Origin: Glycomyces fuscus
Lineage (GTDB): Bacteria > Actinomycetota > Actinomycetes > Streptosporangiales > Streptosporangiaceae
Assembly: GCA_002529455.1 (NCBI GenBank)
Contig: NYMS01000006.1
Coordinates: 372,001-436,000, forward strand
Reading direction: 5' to 3'
Length of the DNA: 64,000 nt
Position 1 is the stretch's first letter; the number at the start of each line of letters is the position of its first letter. Of this stretch, positions 27,877 to 36,255 are shown in pieces. The position numbers and the translations under genes are program-made. The notes under the pieces are model-generated. The model worked only from the letters and a program-made list of their open reading frames with translations. It did not search any database and was not told the origin of the DNA.

Positions 27877-28674
27877 GTGCACGATCCCGGACACGCCCCG
27901 CACCGCGGGGAACCGACGGAACCGAACGGCGCTCCGCCTGAGGCGGCACCACCACGGCCCGGCTCCCCGCCCCCACCGTCCGGTTCGCGAACACGAGGCC
28001 TGTTGCTGCTCGGGCTCAGCCTGGCGTGTGTGCCGGTGGTCGCGGCCGCCGTACTGGTGGCGGTCCAGCGGCCGTCCCCGCCCGCTCCCGAGGCCGCCGC
28101 CGTGGCCCCGGCGCCTGGCGAGGCCACGAAACCGGAGCCGGCCGCGGACTCGGTGCCCGCCACGCCCTCCGCACCGCCGGCCGAGTACTCCACCTTCGAC
28201 GACGACGGCGTCGTCATGCGCCATCCCCAGGGGTGGCGCACCGTGTACAACGTCATGGACGCGGGGGCCGAGGACTACGGGGTCCTGTCCGACTACGAGT
28301 TCCACTCTCCCAACGCCGACCACCGGATCAGCTTCACCGTCTTCTCGTTGGAGGGCGTCGAGCCGCGTACGGCCCGCGAGTACCACCAGGCCGCGGAGAC
28401 CGCGTTCGCGGGGGAAGCGAACGTCTCGGACTGGCAGCGGCTCGGCCTGGAGGACGACCCGTCCGCGCCTTCGGGATGGGACGCCTCCCGTCTGGAGGCG
28501 ACCTACCGCGACAGCGGCTGGAACCGGCCCGACCGGTGGATGCTGTGGAGGTACGCCGTCGCCGCGGAGGAAAGCACGGGGTACTACCTCCAGTTCGACG
28601 TTCCCGCGTCGGAGCGGGAGGAGTACGCGCCGGTCGTGGAAGAGGTCTTCGGCTCCTTCGAGCTGGTGCTCTGA
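27877..28674 (+). CDS. Membrane-anchored protein of unknown function
   Basis: A 265-residue protein I do not recognise. A Pro/Ala/Gly-rich cytoplasmic N-terminus (1-32) precedes one transmembrane helix (about 35-58), then a Pro/Ala-rich linker and an extracytoplasmic domain of about 160 residues starting at EYSTFDDDGVVMRHPQGW. The MRHPQGWRT stretch and a mixed beta pattern resemble secreted actinobacterial proteins of PsbP/Mog1-like fold, but this is only a hint. GTG 27877 follows GGAGG, while the frame further upstream overlaps the acetyltransferase gene. Confidence 0.7.
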   Translation: MHDPGHAPHRGEPTEPNGAPPEAAPPRPGSPPPPSGSRTRGLLLLGLSLACVPVVAAAVLVAVQRPSPPAPEAAAVAPAPGEATKPEPAADSVPATPSAPPAEYSTFDDDGVVMRHPQGWRTVYNVMDAGAEDYGVLSDYEFHSPNADHRISFTVFSLEGVEPRTAREYHQAAETAFAGEANVSDWQRLGLEDDPSAPSGWDASRLEATYRDSGWNRPDRWMLWRYAVAAEESTGYYLQFDVPASEREEYAPVVEEVFGSFELVL

Positions 28675-28695
28675 GGGTCCCTCCAGCGGCGGGTC

Positions 28696-28735
28696 GGCCG
28701 TGCCCCGGCCGGGTGAGGAATGCCGGGGCACGGCC
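28696..28735. terminator. Bidirectional terminator
   Basis: Perfect 14-bp stem GGCCGTGCCCCGGC (28696-28709) with 28722-28735 and a 12-nt loop, between the anchored protein gene and the convergent ROK gene. The rest of the 28675-28953 gap shows nothing supportable. Confidence 0.7.
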
Positions 28736-28953
28736 AAGGCCCGGGAAGGACCGCCGGAGCACGGCCGGGAACGGTCGTCCGGGAACGAACGACCCTTACC
28801 GGAAGCGCAGGCCAGCCGCTGTGGGAGGGCTCCCACGGCGCCGGGGCCCCGGCCGGAACCACAGCCGGGACCAGCCCCCCGGGCCCACCCCGGAGCCGCA
28901 CCCCGGCGCCGGACACCCGAGCCCTGTCTCCCCGGGCCCCGGACCCGCCGGCC

Positions 28954-30177
28954 TCACACCGTCGAGGAGAAGACGTCCTCCCGGGCCCGCTCCAGGGCGT
29001 GCAGCAGCGCGCCCCGCACCACCGGGCTGCCCTCCACCCTCCCCAGCGCGACCTCGGTCGCGTTCGGGGCGATGCGCGCGGTGGCCGCCTGGACCCGCTC
29101 GGCCAGCTTCGCGCCGCCCGCCCGGGCCACGTCCCCGCCGAGCACCACCAGGCCGGGGTCCAGGATCACCGTGACCGCGGCCACCCCGCGGGCCAGGCGC
29201 TCGGCGAAGGCGTCCAGGAAGGCGTCCGCCTCCGGGGTCCCCGCGGCGGAGGCCGCCCCGACGACCTCGGTGACGTCGGTGCCCTCGATGCCGTACCCGG
29301 CGGCGAGCTCGACCACCTGCCCCGCCTTGACCAGCGCCTGGAAGCCGTGGGGCAGCTCGCGGCTGGTTCCCCCGCGCGGGGAGCGCAGGGACTCGTAGCC
29401 GCCGGACAGCCCCACGTCGGTGGGCATGGGCGCCCCGGGCACGGGCAGGTAGCCGATCTCGCCCGCGCCGCCCGAGCGGCCCCGGTGGATGCGGCCGTCG
29501 ATCATGGTGGACATGCCCACGCCGCCGTTGGCGCTGAGCCAGATGAGGACGAACTCGGCCACGCCCGCGGCGGCGCCCTCGGAGTGCTCGGCCAGGGCGG
29601 CGAGGTTGACGTCGTTCTCGATCATGACCGAGCGCTTGAGGTCGGCGCGCAGGGCCTCCAGAATGCCCTCGTGCCAGGACATCAGGTCGAAGGAGAAGCG
29701 GATGTCGCCGGTGCGGGGGTCGACGACTCCGGGGGTGCCGATGACGCAGGCCCGGACCCTGTCCAGCGCCACCCCCGCGGTGTCGGCCAGGCGCATCACC
29801 GCGGTGTGGACGAGGGCCACCGGGTCGTCGGAGGCGCTGGGGTCGACCGCCACGTCGCTGACGATCCGGCCCGTGATGTCGGCGATCGTCGCGGTCACCC
29901 GGCTCGCGCTGACGTCCAGGGCCGCGACGTAGGCGCTCTCGGGCACCACCGCGTACAGCGCGGCGTTGGGCCCCCGGCCGCCCGCCTGGCTGCCCACGAC
30001 CCGCACCAGGTCCCGCTCCTCCAGCCGCGCGAGCAGCTGGGAGGCGGTCACCTTGGAAAGGCCGGTCCGCGTCCCGAGCTGCGTCCTGGTCAAGGGCCCC
30101 GCGGACAACAGCAGTTCCAGTGCCGCGCGGTCGTTGAGCTGGCGTAGCAGCCGGGGAGTCCCCGGACGTTGAGACAT
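28954..30177 (-). CDS. ROK-family sugar-responsive repressor
   Basis: NagC/XylR-type repressor of 407 residues: an N-terminal winged helix (LLLSAGPLTRTQLGTRTGLSKVTASQLLARLEE) followed by a sugar-kinase-like ROK domain (VAALDVSASRVTATIADITG; IGTPGVVDPRTG; NDVNLAALAE; GGAGEIGYLPV). The zinc-binding cysteine cluster of ROK kinases is not evident, which fits a regulator rather than a kinase. It is divergent from the sugar ABC operon across a gap with a perfect ROK-type palindrome, so it most likely represses that operon and itself until an amino sugar or its phosphate binds. Confidence 0.9.
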   Translation of the reverse strand: MSQRPGTPRLLRQLNDRAALELLLSAGPLTRTQLGTRTGLSKVTASQLLARLEERDLVRVVGSQAGGRGPNAALYAVVPESAYVAALDVSASRVTATIADITGRIVSDVAVDPSASDDPVALVHTAVMRLADTAGVALDRVRACVIGTPGVVDPRTGDIRFSFDLMSWHEGILEALRADLKRSVMIENDVNLAALAEHSEGAAAGVAEFVLIWLSANGGVGMSTMIDGRIHRGRSGGAGEIGYLPVPGAPMPTDVGLSGGYESLRSPRGGTSRELPHGFQALVKAGQVVELAAGYGIEGTDVTEVVGAASAAGTPEADAFLDAFAERLARGVAAVTVILDPGLVVLGGDVARAGGAKLAERVQAATARIAPNATEVALGRVEGSPVVRGALLHALERAREDVFSSTV

Positions 30178-30197
30178 AACCGTGACACCTCACCCTG

Positions 30198-30226
30198 TTT
30201 TTATTAGGAAAGTTTCCTGTTAATTT
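30198..30226. promoter_or_regulatory. ROK operator within divergent promoter region
   Basis: AGGAAAGTTTCCT (30206-30218) is a perfect palindrome around a central G, in the AT-rich setting typical of ROK regulator sites. For the plus strand it fills the 17-bp spacer between a weak -35 (TTTTAT, 30198-30203) and a -10 (TAATTT, 30221-30226), so a bound repressor would block the sugar operon. Confidence 0.7.
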
Positions 30227-30448
30227 AGCTCACAACCTCACAGGAGGTCACGTCCTGACAGGCCCGCTCCGGGCCCTTCCGGCACACGCTGGGCCCTCCC
30301 GGTACCCGCTCCGGCGGGGCGGCCAACGTGCTATCCCAGCACAACCCCCACAAGACGTCGAACCGCCGGGTGGTCTCCCGATCATCCCAGGCCGGTTCGA
30401 GCACAGGCGTCGCACCCCGGCGCGTCGTGCGAAGGGAGAGAGAAACAG

Positions 30449-31726
30449 ATGAGGTTCCCCAAGATCGCCGCGGCCACGGCCGTGGTCCTGCTGGCCTCCG
30501 CGTGTGGCGGCTCCGACTCCGGTGGCGGAGGCGGCGAGGCCGACAGCCTGACCGTCTGGGTCATGGGCACCTCCCAGGAGCCCCTCGTCGAGTACTTCGA
30601 GGACGCCGAGGCGCGCTTCCAGGAGAGCAACCCGGACGTCTCGGTCAACGTCGAGTTCATTCCCTGGCCCGACGCGCAGGAGTCCATCACCAACGCCCTC
30701 GCCGGCGGCGACGCCCCCGACGTGCTGGAGGTCGGCAACGACCAGGTCGCGGGCTGGGCCGCGCAGGGCGCCCTGATGGACATCACCGAACAGGTCGACG
30801 GCTGGGACGCCGCCGCGGGCATCGACGAGAACGCCCTGGAGTACGGCACCTACGAGGGCGTCCAGTACGGCGTCCCGTGGTTCTCGGGCGTGCGCACCCT
30901 GTACTACCGCGCGGACTGGCTGGCCGACCTGGGCCTGGAGCCGCCGCAGACCTGGGACGAGCTCGTCGATGTCGCCGAGGCCATCGAGGAGGAGCACGAC
31001 GTCCCCGGCTTCGCCGCGCCGACCGACTTCACCAACGGCATCGCCAGCTTCATCTGGAGCAACGGCGGGTCGATCGCCGAGCAGAACGGCGAGGAGTGGG
31101 AGGGCAGGCTCACCGACCCCGCCACCGTCGAGGCCATCGAGTTCTACGCCAGCCTGAGCACCGACGGCATCTCGCCGCAGGACTACGTCGGCCAGAACGA
31201 GCTCATCGCGCTCGCCGACATGGCCAACAGCCAGCTGGGCATGTACATCGACGGCGGCTGGGCGGTCGGCTCCATGGAGGAGCAGGCCGAGGACCCGTCC
31301 GTCATCGAGAACATCGCCTCCGCGCCCATCCCCGGCGCCGAGGGCATCGCCCCGGCCTTCGCGGGCGGCTCCGCCCTGACGGTGTTCACCACCACCGAGC
31401 ACCCCGACCTGGCCTTCGACCTGCTGACCGTCCTCGGCGACGAGGAGGGCAGCCAGGGCTACGCCGACGTCGCGGGCTTCTTCCCGGCCTACCCGCACCT
31501 GCTGGAGAGCGAGGAGTACCAGGAGGACCCCGCCACCGCCGCGGCCGCCGAGCAGATGCAGCACACCCAGTTCTTCCCGACCACCCCGCGCTGGACCGCG
31601 GCCGACCAGGACAGCAAGATCCTGCCGGGCGCCGTCCTGGAGATCGTGCAGGGCGGTGACCCCGAGGAGGTCCTGGGAGAGGCCAACGAGGAGCTCACCT
31701 CGATCCTCAACGAGCCGGTCGAGTAG
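30449..31726 (+). CDS. Sugar-binding lipoprotein of an ABC importer
   Basis: Family 1 extracellular solute-binding protein, 425 residues. It has a lipoprotein signal peptide with lipobox ASAC (Cys19), a Gly-rich linker, then SLTVWVMGTSQEPLVEYFED and later GVPWFSGVRTLYYRADWL and EYQEDPATAAAAEQMQ. It delivers a carbohydrate to the two permeases that follow. Neighbouring ROK repressor and NagZ-like hydrolase point to an amino-sugar oligosaccharide (GlcNAc-containing), which is inference. The ATG is preceded by GAAGGGAGAG. A 9-bp hairpin lies directly after the gene. Confidence 0.92.
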   Translation: MRFPKIAAATAVVLLASACGGSDSGGGGGEADSLTVWVMGTSQEPLVEYFEDAEARFQESNPDVSVNVEFIPWPDAQESITNALAGGDAPDVLEVGNDQVAGWAAQGALMDITEQVDGWDAAAGIDENALEYGTYEGVQYGVPWFSGVRTLYYRADWLADLGLEPPQTWDELVDVAEAIEEEHDVPGFAAPTDFTNGIASFIWSNGGSIAEQNGEEWEGRLTDPATVEAIEFYASLSTDGISPQDYVGQNELIALADMANSQLGMYIDGGWAVGSMEEQAEDPSVIENIASAPIPGAEGIAPAFAGGSALTVFTTTEHPDLAFDLLTVLGDEEGSQGYADVAGFFPAYPHLLESEEYQEDPATAAAAEQMQHTQFFPTTPRWTAADQDSKILPGAVLEIVQGGDPEEVLGEANEELTSILNEPVE

Positions 31727-31735
31727 CACGTGCGA

Positions 31736-31756
31736 GGCCTGTTCGGAGAACAGGCC
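31736..31756 (+). terminator. Intercistronic hairpin after the sugar-binding protein gene
   Basis: Perfect 9-bp stem GGCCTGTTC (31736-31744) with GAACAGGCC (31748-31756) and a GGA loop, 9 bp after the stop. It mirrors the hairpin after gluB and probably lowers permease relative to binding-protein expression. Confidence 0.6.
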
Positions 31757-31849
31757 CCGGTCCGCACCGCCTGACTGAGTAGAGCTGCGCGCGGGCGGGG
31801 TCCACGGCCCCGCCCGCCGCGGTCGGCCCACGCCTCGATTGAGAAGACC

Positions 31850-32842
31850 ATGGCACAAACCGTCGAACCAGCGACCGCGCGCGGGCGCGAGGAGGCCGTG
31901 ACGGCCCCCGCCTCCGAGCCCGCCCCGCGCCGCCGCACGCTCCCCACCCCGTACCTGCTCATCACCCCGGCCCTGATCCTCCTCGCGGTCGTGCTGCTGT
32001 GGCCCATCGTGCAGATGGTGTGGTACTCGCTCACCAGCTTCACCACCCGCAACCTCCTGCCGAACCAGCCCGGGCCGGCCTGGAACGGCTTCGCCCACTA
32101 CCAGACGCTGCTGACCGACCCCGAGTTCTGGGCGATCCTGCGCAACACGGTCGTGGTCTGCGTGCTGATGGTCGGCGTCACGATGGTGCTGGGCACCCTC
32201 GTGGGCCTGCTGCTGCACAAGCTTCCCAAGTGGTTCTCGGGAATCGTGGCCCTGGGCATGATGCTCGCCTGGGCCACACCGGCGCTGAGCGCCTCGCTGG
32301 TCTTCCGCTGGCTGTTCCTGCCGGAGCGGGGCCTGGTCAACGTGGTCCTGGACCGGTTGCCGGACTGGCTGGTGGGCAGCGGCTGGCTGGAGTACAACTG
32401 GTTCCTCGAACCGCTCCCGCTGTTCTCGATCCTCATCACCGTGATCGTCTGGCAGTCCTTCCCCTTCGTGGCCGTCTCCGTGCTCGCCGGGCTCAAGAGC
32501 ATCCCGTACGAGCTGTACGAGGCCGCGAGGATGGACGGCGCCAACGGCTGGAAGGCCTTCTGGAACGTCACGTTCCCGATGCTGCGCCCGCTGTTCGCCC
32601 TCCTGCTGGTCCTCCAGATCATCTGGGACCTGCGCGTGTTCACCCAGCTGTACATCCTGGCGAACAGCTTCCAGAACAAGGACGTCTACCTGCTCTCGTA
32701 CTACATCTACCAGCAGGGCTTCAGCGCCAGCCCGGCCAACTACGGCATGGGCTCGGCGATCGCGGTGGTCATGACCGTGATGATCCTCGCCGTCACCGCG
32801 TACTACCTGCGCATCATGATCCGCCAGGGGGAGACCCGATGA
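31850..32842 (+). CDS. Sugar ABC importer permease (MalF/UgpA type)
   Basis: A 330-residue inner-membrane permease with a basic N-terminus and about six transmembrane helices, the first at YLLITPALILLAVVLLWPIV. The EAA loop is ELYEAARMDGANGWKAFWNV. It forms a heterodimer with the next gene product and overlaps it by 4 bp (ATGA). No ATPase gene is present in this operon, so it probably uses a shared ATPase such as MsiK encoded elsewhere, as known in Streptomyces sugar systems. Confidence 0.92.
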   Translation: MAQTVEPATARGREEAVTAPASEPAPRRRTLPTPYLLITPALILLAVVLLWPIVQMVWYSLTSFTTRNLLPNQPGPAWNGFAHYQTLLTDPEFWAILRNTVVVCVLMVGVTMVLGTLVGLLLHKLPKWFSGIVALGMMLAWATPALSASLVFRWLFLPERGLVNVVLDRLPDWLVGSGWLEYNWFLEPLPLFSILITVIVWQSFPFVAVSVLAGLKSIPYELYEAARMDGANGWKAFWNVTFPMLRPLFALLLVLQIIWDLRVFTQLYILANSFQNKDVYLLSYYIYQQGFSASPANYGMGSAIAVVMTVMILAVTAYYLRIMIRQGETR

Positions 32843-33807
32843 CCGCGATCGACCAGACCTCCACCAGCGCCGTCCGCGAGCGCGCCACCGGGGGCGCCGG
32901 GACCGGCGGTCCGAGCCGCCCGCCGCGCGCCCGCCGCCGCGGCCCGCTGCGCCGTCTGCGCCGCCTGCCGCTGTACCTGGCCGGCGCCGCGGTGTTCCTG
33001 TTCTCGGTGTTCCCCGTGTACTGGATGGTCATCACGGCCTTCAAGCCGGTGGGCGAGATCTTCACCCGCGACCAGACGGTCTTCCCGGCGGCGCCGACCC
33101 TGGAGCACTTCGACCGGGTGCTCAACGGCCAGCTGATCCCCGGGGTGAACTTCTGGCAGTTCCTGGGCAACAGCCTGTTCCTCACCGTGGCCTCCGTGGC
33201 CATGGGCGCGTTCCTGTCGCTGCTGGCCGCCGTGGCCGTGGCCCGGTTCCGCTTCCGGCTGCGCACCGCCTTCATCATCCTGCTGCTGGTGATCCAGATG
33301 GTGCCGATGGAGGCGATGATCATCTCCATCTTCATCAACTTCCGCCAGCTGTCCGACATCAGCGGCGTGGAGCTGCTCGGCAACCTGTCCGGCCTGCTCA
33401 TCGTGTACACGGCCGTGTCCCTGCCGATCACCATCATGATGCTGCGGGGCTTCGTGGCCGCGGTGCCCAAGGAGCTGGAGGAGGCCGCGGCCATCGACGG
33501 GGCCAACGCCTGGACCGTCTTCTGGCGCATCCTGATGCCCCTGGTCGCGCCGGGCCTGGTCGCGGCGAGCATCTTCGCCTTCATCACCGCGTGGAACGAG
33601 TTCATCGTCGCGCTGACGTTCCTGGGCCGCAGCACCGACAACTACACGCTGCCGCTGACCCTGTCCTACTACTTCGGCCGGTTCGGCACCGAGTGGGGGC
33701 CGATCATGGCCGCCTCCACCCTGCTGACCATCCCCGTGATGATCTTCTTCCTGTTCGTCCAGCGGCGCATGGTCTCGGGCCTGACCATGGGCGCGGTCAA
33801 GGGCTGA
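32839..33807 (+). CDS. Sugar ABC importer permease (MalG/UgpE type)
   Basis: A 322-residue partner permease. A long basic N-terminus (about 40 residues rich in Arg) precedes the first helix at LYLAGAAVFLFSVFPVYWMV. The EAA loop reads ELEEAAAIDGANAWTVFWRI. It is translationally coupled to the preceding permease, and the GH3 gene follows after 141 bp with a hairpin in between. Confidence 0.92.
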   Translation: MTAIDQTSTSAVRERATGGAGTGGPSRPPRARRRGPLRRLRRLPLYLAGAAVFLFSVFPVYWMVITAFKPVGEIFTRDQTVFPAAPTLEHFDRVLNGQLIPGVNFWQFLGNSLFLTVASVAMGAFLSLLAAVAVARFRFRLRTAFIILLLVIQMVPMEAMIISIFINFRQLSDISGVELLGNLSGLLIVYTAVSLPITIMMLRGFVAAVPKELEEAAAIDGANAWTVFWRILMPLVAPGLVAASIFAFITAWNEFIVALTFLGRSTDNYTLPLTLSYYFGRFGTEWGPIMAASTLLTIPVMIFFLFVQRRMVSGLTMGAVKG

Positions 33808-33821
33808 CCGCGCCCCTCCCG

Positions 33822-33863
33822 CCGGGGCGGGTCCCGCGACGGACACAGCGGGCCCCGCCCCGG
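33822..33863 (+). terminator. Hairpin between permease and GH3 genes
   Basis: A 16-bp stem with one mismatch, 33822-33837 with 33848-33863, and a 10-nt loop. It may be a leaky terminator within the sugar operon. Confidence 0.5.
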
Positions 33864-33948
33864 GCGCGCCCTCCACCCCCTCCCCCGCCTCCCCGCCCTT
33901 CGTCTGCCCGACCACGGGCACCCCTTCGCTCACCGAACGGAGTTCGTC

Positions 33949-35421
33949 ATGCCGTACGACCCGACCCTGGCGCGTCTGGCCAACGCCACGCTGCTGGTGC
34001 CCTTCGAGTCCTACCAAGCCCCGCGCTGGGTCCTGGAGGGTCTGGCGGACGGGATCTCCGGCGTCTGTCTGTTCCACAACAACCTGGACGGCCCCGAGCA
34101 GGTGGCCGCGCTGAACGCGACCCTGGCCGGGGCCACCGACACGCCGCTGATCTCCCTGGACGAGGAGGGCGGCGACGTCACCCGCATCGGCCAGGCACAG
34201 GGCAGCGACTACCCCGGCAACGCGGCCCTGGGCGCTGTGGACGACCCCGACCTGACCCGCGCCACCCTGCGCTCCCTCGGCGGACGCCTCGCCGAGCTGG
34301 GCTTCAACCTGGACCTGGCGCCCTCGGTGGACGTCAACGTCGCCGACGACAACCCGGTGATCGGCACCCGCTCCTTCGGCGCCGACCCCGAACTGGTGGC
34401 CCGCCACGCGGCCGCCGCCGTGCTCGGCCTCCAGGAGGCGGGCGTGGCCGCGTGCGCCAAGCACTTCCCCGGCCACGGCGCCACCTCCCAGGACTCCCAC
34501 CACGTGCTGCCGCGTGTGGAGGCCGACGCCGACCTGCTGCACCGACGCGAGCTGCTGCCGTTCCGCGCGGCCGTGGACGCGGGCGTGCGTTCGGTCCTGA
34601 CCGCGCACATCGAGATGCCGGGCCTGGGCGGCGACGGCCCCGCCACGCTCACCCCGCGCATCCTCAACGACCTGCTCCGCGGCGAGCTGGGCTTCACCGG
34701 CACGGTGGTCAGCGACGCCATGGACATGCAGGGCGTCAGCGGCCGGATCGGCATCCCCGAGGCCTGCGTGCGCGCGGTGGCCGCCGGGGTGGACCTGCTG
34801 TGCCTGGGCCGGTTCGTCTACGCCGACCAGGTCGAGCTGGTCCGCGCCGCGCTGGTGGACGCGGTCCGGGAGGGCCGCCTGTCCGGGGAGCGCCTGGAGG
34901 AGGCCGCCGGGCGCAACGCCGAGCTGCGCACCTGGGTCCGGGGGGCCCAGGCCCGGCGCTCGGACGTGCCCGCGGCCGACGGGGTGGGCCTGGTCGGCGC
35001 CCGCCGCGCGGTGCGCGTGGACGGCGACCTGCCGCCGCTGACGGACCCCTACGTCGTGGAGGTGGACGCCCCCTCCGGCATGGCGGTGGGAGAGGTCCCC
35101 TGGGGCCTGTCCCCCTGGTTCCCGGGCACCGAGCGTGTCTCCCCCGACGTCGCGCACGCCGACCGGCTGGCCGCCAGCGCCCGGGACCGAGACCTGGTCG
35201 TGGTGGTGCGGGACGCGCACCGGTACCCCACCGCCCAGGCGCTCGTCAACCGCCTGCTCAGCGCGCACCCCGGCGCCGTGGTGGTGGAGATGGGCCTGCC
35301 CATCTGGCGGCCCGACTGCGGCGCGCACGTGAGCACCTACGGCGCCGCGCACGTGAACGGGCTGAGCGCGGCCGAGCTGCTGGGGGCTCCGGTGGGCGCC
35401 CCCTCCCCCGGCGTGGGCTGA
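33949..35421 (+). CDS. GH3 beta-N-acetylhexosaminidase (NagZ-like)
   Basis: Glycoside hydrolase family 3 enzyme of 490 residues that removes terminal N-acetylglucosamine. It has KHFPGHG (Lys171 onward), the NagZ-specific Asp-Ser-His loop (Asp182-His184) that supplies the acid/base dyad, and the nucleophile Asp256 in VVSDAMDM. There is no signal peptide, so it acts in the cytoplasm on imported sugars. The C-terminal part (about 330-490) is a second domain ending in VNGLSAAELLGAPVG. Together with the ABC transporter this suggests uptake and intracellular cleavage of chitobiose-like or cell-wall-derived GlcNAc disaccharides. Exact substrate is inference. Confidence 0.87.
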   Translation: MPYDPTLARLANATLLVPFESYQAPRWVLEGLADGISGVCLFHNNLDGPEQVAALNATLAGATDTPLISLDEEGGDVTRIGQAQGSDYPGNAALGAVDDPDLTRATLRSLGGRLAELGFNLDLAPSVDVNVADDNPVIGTRSFGADPELVARHAAAAVLGLQEAGVAACAKHFPGHGATSQDSHHVLPRVEADADLLHRRELLPFRAAVDAGVRSVLTAHIEMPGLGGDGPATLTPRILNDLLRGELGFTGTVVSDAMDMQGVSGRIGIPEACVRAVAAGVDLLCLGRFVYADQVELVRAALVDAVREGRLSGERLEEAAGRNAELRTWVRGAQARRSDVPAADGVGLVGARRAVRVDGDLPPLTDPYVVEVDAPSGMAVGEVPWGLSPWFPGTERVSPDVAHADRLAASARDRDLVVVVRDAHRYPTAQALVNRLLSAHPGAVVVEMGLPIWRPDCGAHVSTYGAAHVNGLSAAELLGAPVGAPSPGVG

Positions 35422-35466
35422 GCGCTCCGGCCCCCTCCCCCGGGAACCGCGCGCTCCAGCGCCCCC

Positions 35467-35499
35467 GCGCCCCGGCCGGTCCGCGACCGGCCGGGGCGC
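35467..35499 (+). terminator. Terminator of the sugar operon
   Basis: Perfect 14-bp stem GCGCCCCGGCCGGT (35467-35480) with 35486-35499 and loop CCGCG, 46 bp after the GH3 stop. Confidence 0.75.
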
Positions 35500-35540
35500 C
35501 GCGTTCCGGTGACGCGCGCCTCCGGCGGACATACTGGGAC

Positions 35541-35577
35541 GGGACACCCGCGAAAGCGGGAACGCCACCGATGTCCC
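35541..35577 (+). other. Nested hairpins upstream of the Rrf2 gene
   Basis: GGGACA (35541-35546) can pair with TGTCCC (35572-35577), enclosing CCCGC-GAAA-GCGGG (35547-35560), a stem capped by a GNRA tetraloop. A CATACT -10-like box (35530-35535) would start transcription just before it. The Rrf2 gene has its own leaderless-type promoter 95 bp downstream. No riboswitch family known to me fits. It could be a small RNA start, a leader or coincidence. Confidence 0.35.
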
Positions 35578-35672
35578 CGCAACCCGGTAGGAGAAGTACC
35601 CTTAGCCTGAAGCATCCCGGCCGTTGGCGGTCCCGTCGGCGCCCGGTGCCCCATTCGCCCTTCTAACCACGG

Positions 35673-35678
35673 CATAAT
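35673..35678 (+). promoter_or_regulatory. -10 box of leaderless Rrf2 gene
   Basis: CATAAT ends 7 nt before ATG 35685, placing the expected transcription start on the start codon. No -35 match is seen at the usual distance. Confidence 0.5.
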
Positions 35679-35684
35679 CACAGC

Positions 35685-36149
35685 ATGCGCCTTTCAGCCC
35701 GGGTCGACTACGCGCTACGCGCGGCGGCGGAGCTCGCCGTCGCCGACGAGGGGCCGGTGACGGCCGAACAGCTCGCTCGCGCGCAGGCCATCCCCGGAAA
35801 ATTCCTCGAGAACATCCTCACCCAGCTACGCCGGGCCGGTCTGGTACGCAGCCAGCGCGGCCCCGTCGGCGGCTACTGGCTGGCCCGCCCGGCGGGGGAG
35901 ATCTCCCTGGCCGACATCATCCGCGCGGTCGACGGACCGCTCGCCAACGTGCGCGGGGAGCGTCCCGAGGACGTCGACTACGACGGCGCGGCCCGCAGCC
36001 TCCAGCAGGTGTGGATCGCCCTGCGCGCCAGCGAGCGCGCGATCCTGGAGGGCGTCAACCTCCAGCACCTGGTGACCAACGAACTGCCCGAGAAGGTGCG
36101 GTCGCTGGCCGAGGACCCCGAGGCCTGGGTGAACCACACCCACCGCTGA
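35685..36149 (+). CDS. Rrf2-family transcriptional regulator without cysteines
   Basis: A 154-residue winged-helix regulator: MRLSARVDYALRAAAELAV, the recognition helix region TAEQLARAQAIPGKFLENIL, and the wing LVRSQRGPVGGYWLARPAGE. IscR and NsrR/RsrR-type proteins hold an iron-sulfur cluster through three cysteines, but this protein contains no cysteine at all, so it cannot be a cluster sensor of that kind. CymR-like control of cysteine or sulfur metabolism is one possibility. Its target is unknown; the nearest genes are the sugar operon upstream and the convergent clgR. Confidence 0.85.
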   Translation: MRLSARVDYALRAAAELAVADEGPVTAEQLARAQAIPGKFLENILTQLRRAGLVRSQRGPVGGYWLARPAGEISLADIIRAVDGPLANVRGERPEDVDYDGAARSLQQVWIALRASERAILEGVNLQHLVTNELPEKVRSLAEDPEAWVNHTHR

Positions 36150-36181
36150 CCGCCGCACCGCGCGGGGCACCCAGAGACGAC

Positions 36182-36213
36182 CGAAGGAGCCGACCTGGTG
36201 GTCGGCTCCTTCG
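36182..36213. terminator. Bidirectional terminator between Rrf2 gene and clgR
   Basis: Perfect 14-bp stem CGAAGGAGCCGACC (36182-36195) with 36200-36213 and loop TGGT, between convergent genes. Confidence 0.85.
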
Positions 36214-36255
36214 TCGTGGTCACGGTGACGATGGACGGACAGTTCCGAGGCGGGG

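Noticed and set aside
35571..35666. 31-codon ORF upstream of the Rrf2 gene as a protein gene
   Set aside because: No ribosome binding site and a basic low-complexity composition. Kept only as a remark in the structured-region finding.
35541..35684. Riboswitch upstream of the Rrf2 gene
   Set aside because: I compared it from memory with SAM, cobalamin, TPP and c-di-AMP classes; none of their conserved cores is present, and the gene itself seems leaderless.
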